Origin: Clostridia bacterium
Lineage (GTDB): Bacteria > Bacillota > Clostridia > Oscillospirales > Oscillospiraceae
Assembly (NCBI GenBank): GCA_021153265.1
Contig: JAGKTU010000088.1
Location: 1 to 8,655 of the forward strand
Length of the DNA stretch: 8,655 nucleotides
Direction: 5' to 3'
Shown here piece by piece: positions 5,981 to 8,655 of the stretch. The stretch's first letter is position 1, and each line of letters opens with the position of its first letter. The translations under genes and the position numbers were made by a program. The notes under the pieces were generated by a model, which had not been told where the DNA came from, ran no database searches, and saw nothing but the letters and a program-made list of their open reading frames with translations.

Positions 5981-6849
5981 TCTAAAAAATCCTCCAAACC
6001 AAGGTTAGCTCCCATTTTTTGCAACTTTTCCATGGCCTGCTTTTCAATTTGCCGCGCCCGTTCCTTGGAAATATTCAGCATCCGGGCGATCTCTTCCAGC
6101 GAATGGCAAGTACCGTCCTCCATGCCAAAATGCAGACGCAGAATGCGGCTCTGCCGGGGTTCCAACATATCGAGAAGGCGGCCAAGAAGCTGTTCCAGCT
6201 CCCGGCGCACCAATTCCTCTTGGGGCTGGGGAGCTTGAACATCCTGCAGGAGCTGCTGAAGGGCGTCCTCAGACGCTTCGCCCACAGGGATATCCAGCGA
6301 GCAGACCTCCGGCATCAGATTTTGCAAACGAATCACCTTATCCTCCGGCAGACCGCTGATTTCGGCGATTTGGGCGGTGGTGGGGGTTTCGCTGCCGCGA
6401 TGGAGCAGCTGAGATTTTGCCTGCTCCACTTTTCGCATCTGCTCAGCGGTATGGGCTGGAACGCGAATCATACCGGAGTGGTTTATCAGGCATTTCGTGA
6501 CGCCCTGACGGATCCACTTGGTGGCGTAGGTGGAAAAGCGGAACTGCAATGTATGGTCGAATTTTCGGGCGGCGGCAAGCAGGCCGATGCTGCCCTCCTG
6601 GATCAGATCCAGCAGCGGCACGCCCCGGCCGGCATACTCCCGGGCTACGGAGACCACCAGCCGCAGATTGGAATTGACCATACGGCGGATGGCATTTTCG
6701 TCCCCTTGGGCGCAAAGCTGAGCCAGTTCCAGTTCCTCCTCGGGAGTGAGCCGGGGATACTGGCGGATCTCGCTCAAAAACTGGCCCATATCCTCATCGC
6801 CGGAGCTTACGGGGGTGGGTATTTCCTTATGGAGAAGCACAGATGTCAT
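5977..6849 (-). CDS. RNA polymerase sigma-70 factor, RpoD/SigA-like, short form
   Basis: This 290-residue sigma factor directs RNA polymerase to promoters. Order of parts: region 1.2 (about 21-52), region 2 with DLIQEGSIGL (81-90) for core binding, region 2.3-2.4 FSTYATKWIRQGVTK (105-119), region 3 with IRVPAH (128-133), the region 3.2 finger around SLDIPVGE (184-191), region 4.1 (215-242), and region 4.2 with SLEEIARML and SKERARQIEK (261-270), ending in DFLE like primary sigma factors. The -10-reading Q and T and the -35-reading K/R, R, R and Q are kept. Two features are unusual for a housekeeping factor: region 1.1 is absent, and the first tryptophan of the WW melting pair is lysine. The dnaG-adjacent position suggests rpoD, but a group 2 factor is equally possible, so I give no symbol. 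It overlaps dnaG by ATGA, with AAGGA eight bases before the start, and overlaps the next sigma paralogue by ATGA. Confidence 0.93.
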   Translation of the reverse strand: MTSVLLHKEIPTPVSSGDEDMGQFLSEIRQYPRLTPEEELELAQLCAQGDENAIRRMVNSNLRLVVSVAREYAGRGVPLLDLIQEGSIGLLAAARKFDHTLQFRFSTYATKWIRQGVTKCLINHSGMIRVPAHTAEQMRKVEQAKSQLLHRGSETPTTAQIAEISGLPEDKVIRLQNLMPEVCSLDIPVGEASEDALQQLLQDVQAPQPQEELVRRELEQLLGRLLDMLEPRQSRILRLHFGMEDGTCHSLEEIARMLNISKERARQIEKQAMEKLQKMGANLGLEDFLE

Positions 6850-8597
6850 GCTTTGATTCCTTTTCTTTCCTTCAGCTTGTTCTGATAGGCCAGTAGATCC
6901 TCGGAAGAGGAGACACTTCCCTTGCGGTGCTCTGCCCGGATGGTGCGAACACAGTCTAAGAGGGCCTGTTCGTTGACAGGGCCTTGCTGGCGCTGGACGA
7001 TGCCGGCGATGTGGGACATCTCCTCGGCAGTCAAGTCGGACAGGCCGGAGAGATTGACTTCGAAGCCCTCGGCGTGGCGCTTGCGGAGTTGGTCGAACGC
7101 ATTACCCAGCACCGGGCAGGAGAATTCGCCGCCGGAAAGGCCGTCGGTTTGATCCAGAAGTGCCGGAGCTTTCATCACCAGAGCGAGAACAGTCTCCTCC
7201 GCCATGGCAGATTTCATATTATCATAACGGATGGCACGGGATTTCGGCTGAAGCTGAGCCGCTGGGGACAGATCCCGGCGCTCCTGCTTCTTCTTCTCCC
7301 GGGCGATGCGGCGTTTGTAGGCTTTGTTGGCTTCGATCTTCATGGCTTCGAAGCTGATGCCGGCCGCTTCCGCGGCACGGGTGCCGTAAACTTCTCGTTG
7401 GACGGCGTTGGAGAGGGTGCTGATGAATTCCGCAGCTTCCGTGATGAATTTGACCCGCTGTTCGTCGATGCGCAGGTCATACTTTCTGCGGATGGCGTTG
7501 AGCTGATATTCCACCCGGCTGGAGGATTCGTTCAAAAGGTTCTTGAACTTATCCGCGCCGAATTTTTTGAGGTATTCGTCCGGGTCTTTGGCATCCTTCA
7601 TCTGAAGAACTTTCACCTGCAGGCCAGCCTTTTCCAGCATGGGGATGGCCCGCTGGGCAGCTCGCTGACCGGCTTCGTCGCCGTCGTAAATCAGCACCAC
7701 CTGCTCGGTATAGCGACTGAGAAGCACTGCGTGTTCCTCGGTCAGACTGGTGCCGAGGGATGCCACAGCACAGTCAAAGCCGTGCTGGTGCAGGGCAATG
7801 GCATCCATGTAGCCCTCCACCAGAATCAGATAATTCAGTTTGGTTTTCTTCGCCAAATTCAGACCAAACAGGTTTTTTCGCTTGTTGAAAATTAAAGTTT
7901 CCGGGGAATTTAAGTATTTTGCGGCATTGTCGTCCTTCTTCATGATCCGTCCGCCGAAGCCGATGACGTTTCCCCGGACGTCGATAATGGGGAACATGAG
8001 GCGGTCACGGAAACGGTCAAAAAGATTACCGTTTTTTCGGGAAACGGTCACAAGACCGGAGTCCCGGAGTTCCTGATCGGTGTAGCCCTTTTTGCGGAGG
8101 GTATCGACGAGGGATGTCCAGCTGTCCGGAGCGTAGCCGATACCGAAGGTGGTCAGCGTGGACTTGGGCATGCCACGGTCCATGGCATATTTCAGCGCCG
8201 CCGCACCCTCCGGGGCGTAAAGCTTTGCGTGGAAGAACCGGGCGGCTTCCTTATGCAGGGCCCAGAGCCGCTCCTGCTGGCGGTAACGGGACTGGTACTG
8301 TTCGTCCTCCGGCACTTCCATACCGGCCCGCTTGGCAAGGGCGCGGACGGCGTCAGGGTAACTTAAGCCCTCGATCTCCATCATGAAATTGATGGCGCTG
8401 CCGCCCTTGTGGCAGCCGAAGCAATAGTAGATGCCTTTGTCCGGTGCTACGGAGAAGGAGGCGGTCTTTTCGCCGTGGAAGGGGCAAAGGCCAAACATAT
8501 TGGCACCGGAACGCTTCAGGTTCACATACTGACCGACTACGTCTTCAATTGGATTGCGGACGGCAAGCTCGTCCAGAAATGCGGGTGGGAATGCCAT
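6846..8597 (-). CDS. dnaG: DNA primase
   Basis: This 583-residue primase makes the RNA primers for Okazaki fragments and works with the replicative helicase. The N-terminal CHC2 zinc finger has ligands C38, H41, C59 and C62 (CPFH and CFGC). The RNA polymerase basic motif region DRFRDRLMFPIIDVRGNVIGFGGR spans 194-217. The TOPRIM catalytic domain contains EGYMD (261-265, E261), YDGDEAG (304-310, D305 and D307) and KDPDEYL (337-343). The rest, including a basic linker (428-441) and a C-terminal helical region, corresponds to the helicase-binding domain. The length is normal. I chose the ATG at 8597 (MAFPPAFLDEL) because AAGGAGG lies 7 nt upstream; the in-frame TTG at 8618 lies ahead of that site and next to the expected transcription start. 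It is the first gene of the run and overlaps the sigma gene by ATGA. All catalytic residues seem intact. Confidence 0.98.
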   Translation of the reverse strand: MAFPPAFLDELAVRNPIEDVVGQYVNLKRSGANMFGLCPFHGEKTASFSVAPDKGIYYCFGCHKGGSAINFMMEIEGLSYPDAVRALAKRAGMEVPEDEQYQSRYRQQERLWALHKEAARFFHAKLYAPEGAAALKYAMDRGMPKSTLTTFGIGYAPDSWTSLVDTLRKKGYTDQELRDSGLVTVSRKNGNLFDRFRDRLMFPIIDVRGNVIGFGGRIMKKDDNAAKYLNSPETLIFNKRKNLFGLNLAKKTKLNYLILVEGYMDAIALHQHGFDCAVASLGTSLTEEHAVLLSRYTEQVVLIYDGDEAGQRAAQRAIPMLEKAGLQVKVLQMKDAKDPDEYLKKFGADKFKNLLNESSSRVEYQLNAIRRKYDLRIDEQRVKFITEAAEFISTLSNAVQREVYGTRAAEAAGISFEAMKIEANKAYKRRIAREKKKQERRDLSPAAQLQPKSRAIRYDNMKSAMAEETVLALVMKAPALLDQTDGLSGGEFSCPVLGNAFDQLRKRHAEGFEVNLSGLSDLTAEEMSHIAGIVQRQQGPVNEQALLDCVRTIRAEHRKGSVSSSEDLLAYQNKLKERKGIKA

Positions 8598-8604
8598 AGC
8601 TGCC

Positions 8605-8611
8605 CCTCCTT
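8605..8611 (-). promoter_or_regulatory. Ribosome binding site of dnaG
   Basis: AAGGAGG on the minus strand, with a 7-nt spacer to the ATG at 8597, is an ideal Shine-Dalgarno site. It settles the start, since the in-frame TTG at 8618 lies upstream of it. Confidence 0.88.
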
Positions 8612-8626
8612 TCGTCAAATCAATTT

Positions 8627-8655
8627 ATTATAACACATTATCCCTTGGTCTGCCA
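8627..8655 (-). promoter_or_regulatory. Promoter of the dnaG-to-rpsA gene run
   Basis: On the minus strand a perfect -10 box TATAAT occupies 8632-8627, preceded by TGT, which makes an extended -10 (TGTTATAAT). The expected -35 lies at the window edge: TGGCA is visible at 8655-8651 and would form TTGGCA with an 18-nt spacer if the next base outside is T. Transcription would start near 8620, giving a leader of about 23 nt that contains the dnaG Shine-Dalgarno site. The form suits a housekeeping sigma-70 holoenzyme. The -35 assignment is tentative. Confidence 0.72.

Noticed and set aside
5372..6238. Plus-strand frame of 288 codons across the two sigma genes
   Set aside because: It is an antisense shadow that crosses the boundary between two real genes and has no domain signature.
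6019..7895. Plus-strand frames of about 288 and 303 codons opposite the first sigma gene and dnaG
   Set aside because: They are antisense to genes with complete motifs and no coding evidence of their own.
8598..8618. TTG start of dnaG at 8618
   Set aside because: It lies upstream of the strong Shine-Dalgarno site and next to the expected transcription start; the ATG at 8597 fits the family N-terminus.

Overview
This window looks like chromosomal core-gene DNA from an anaerobic Bacillota bacterium of the class Clostridia, plausibly an Oscillospirales-type gut organism. The class call rests on an in-frame IspH-ribosomal protein S1 fusion, a cmk gene next to it, strong AAGGAGG-type Shine-Dalgarno sites, a dnaG-sigma factor locus, and a UPF0237/UPF0210 gene pair. 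The family-level guess is inference from gene content and the fairly GC-rich coding DNA.

Layout. Almost everything is on the minus strand and reads from right to left. A good promoter with a perfect TATAAT box lies at the right edge (8627-8655). It starts a tightly packed run: dnaG (8597-6846), an RpoD-like sigma-70 factor (6849-5977), a second, degenerate sigma-70 paralogue (5980-4946), cmk (4923-4243) and the ispH-rpsA fusion (4246-2306). Three of the four junctions are 4-bp ATGA stop/start overlaps; the fourth gap is 22 nt. The run ends at a stem-loop terminator (2264-2294). After it comes a second small minus-strand cluster: a Dabb-domain protein (2238-1957), an ACT-domain protein (1944-1675) and a UPF0210/DUF711 protein (1664-306). 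A hairpin at 275-302 separates this cluster from the 3' end of a convergent plus-strand AraC-family regulator cut by the left edge (1-272). There is no gene-free stretch longer than about 70 bases. I see no tRNA, rRNA, mobile element or CRISPR array.

How the genes work together. The long run joins two classical bacterial modules. One is the macromolecular-synthesis locus (primase plus sigma factor). The other is the cmk-rpsA locus (CMP/dCMP kinase plus ribosomal protein S1), here with isoprenoid synthesis attached through IspH. One transcript would therefore serve replication priming, transcription initiation, nucleotide supply, isoprenoid synthesis and translation initiation.

Most interesting points. 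(1) The second sigma paralogue keeps the core-polymerase-binding motif of region 2.2 but has lost nearly all residues that read the -10 and -35 elements. Its neighbour keeps those residues but has lost other hallmarks of a primary sigma factor. (2) The ispH-rpsA fusion contains a strong internal Shine-Dalgarno site and ATG exactly at the S1 boundary, preceded by an AT-rich, rare-codon patch holding a promoter-like sequence. The locus may thus make both the fusion and free S1.
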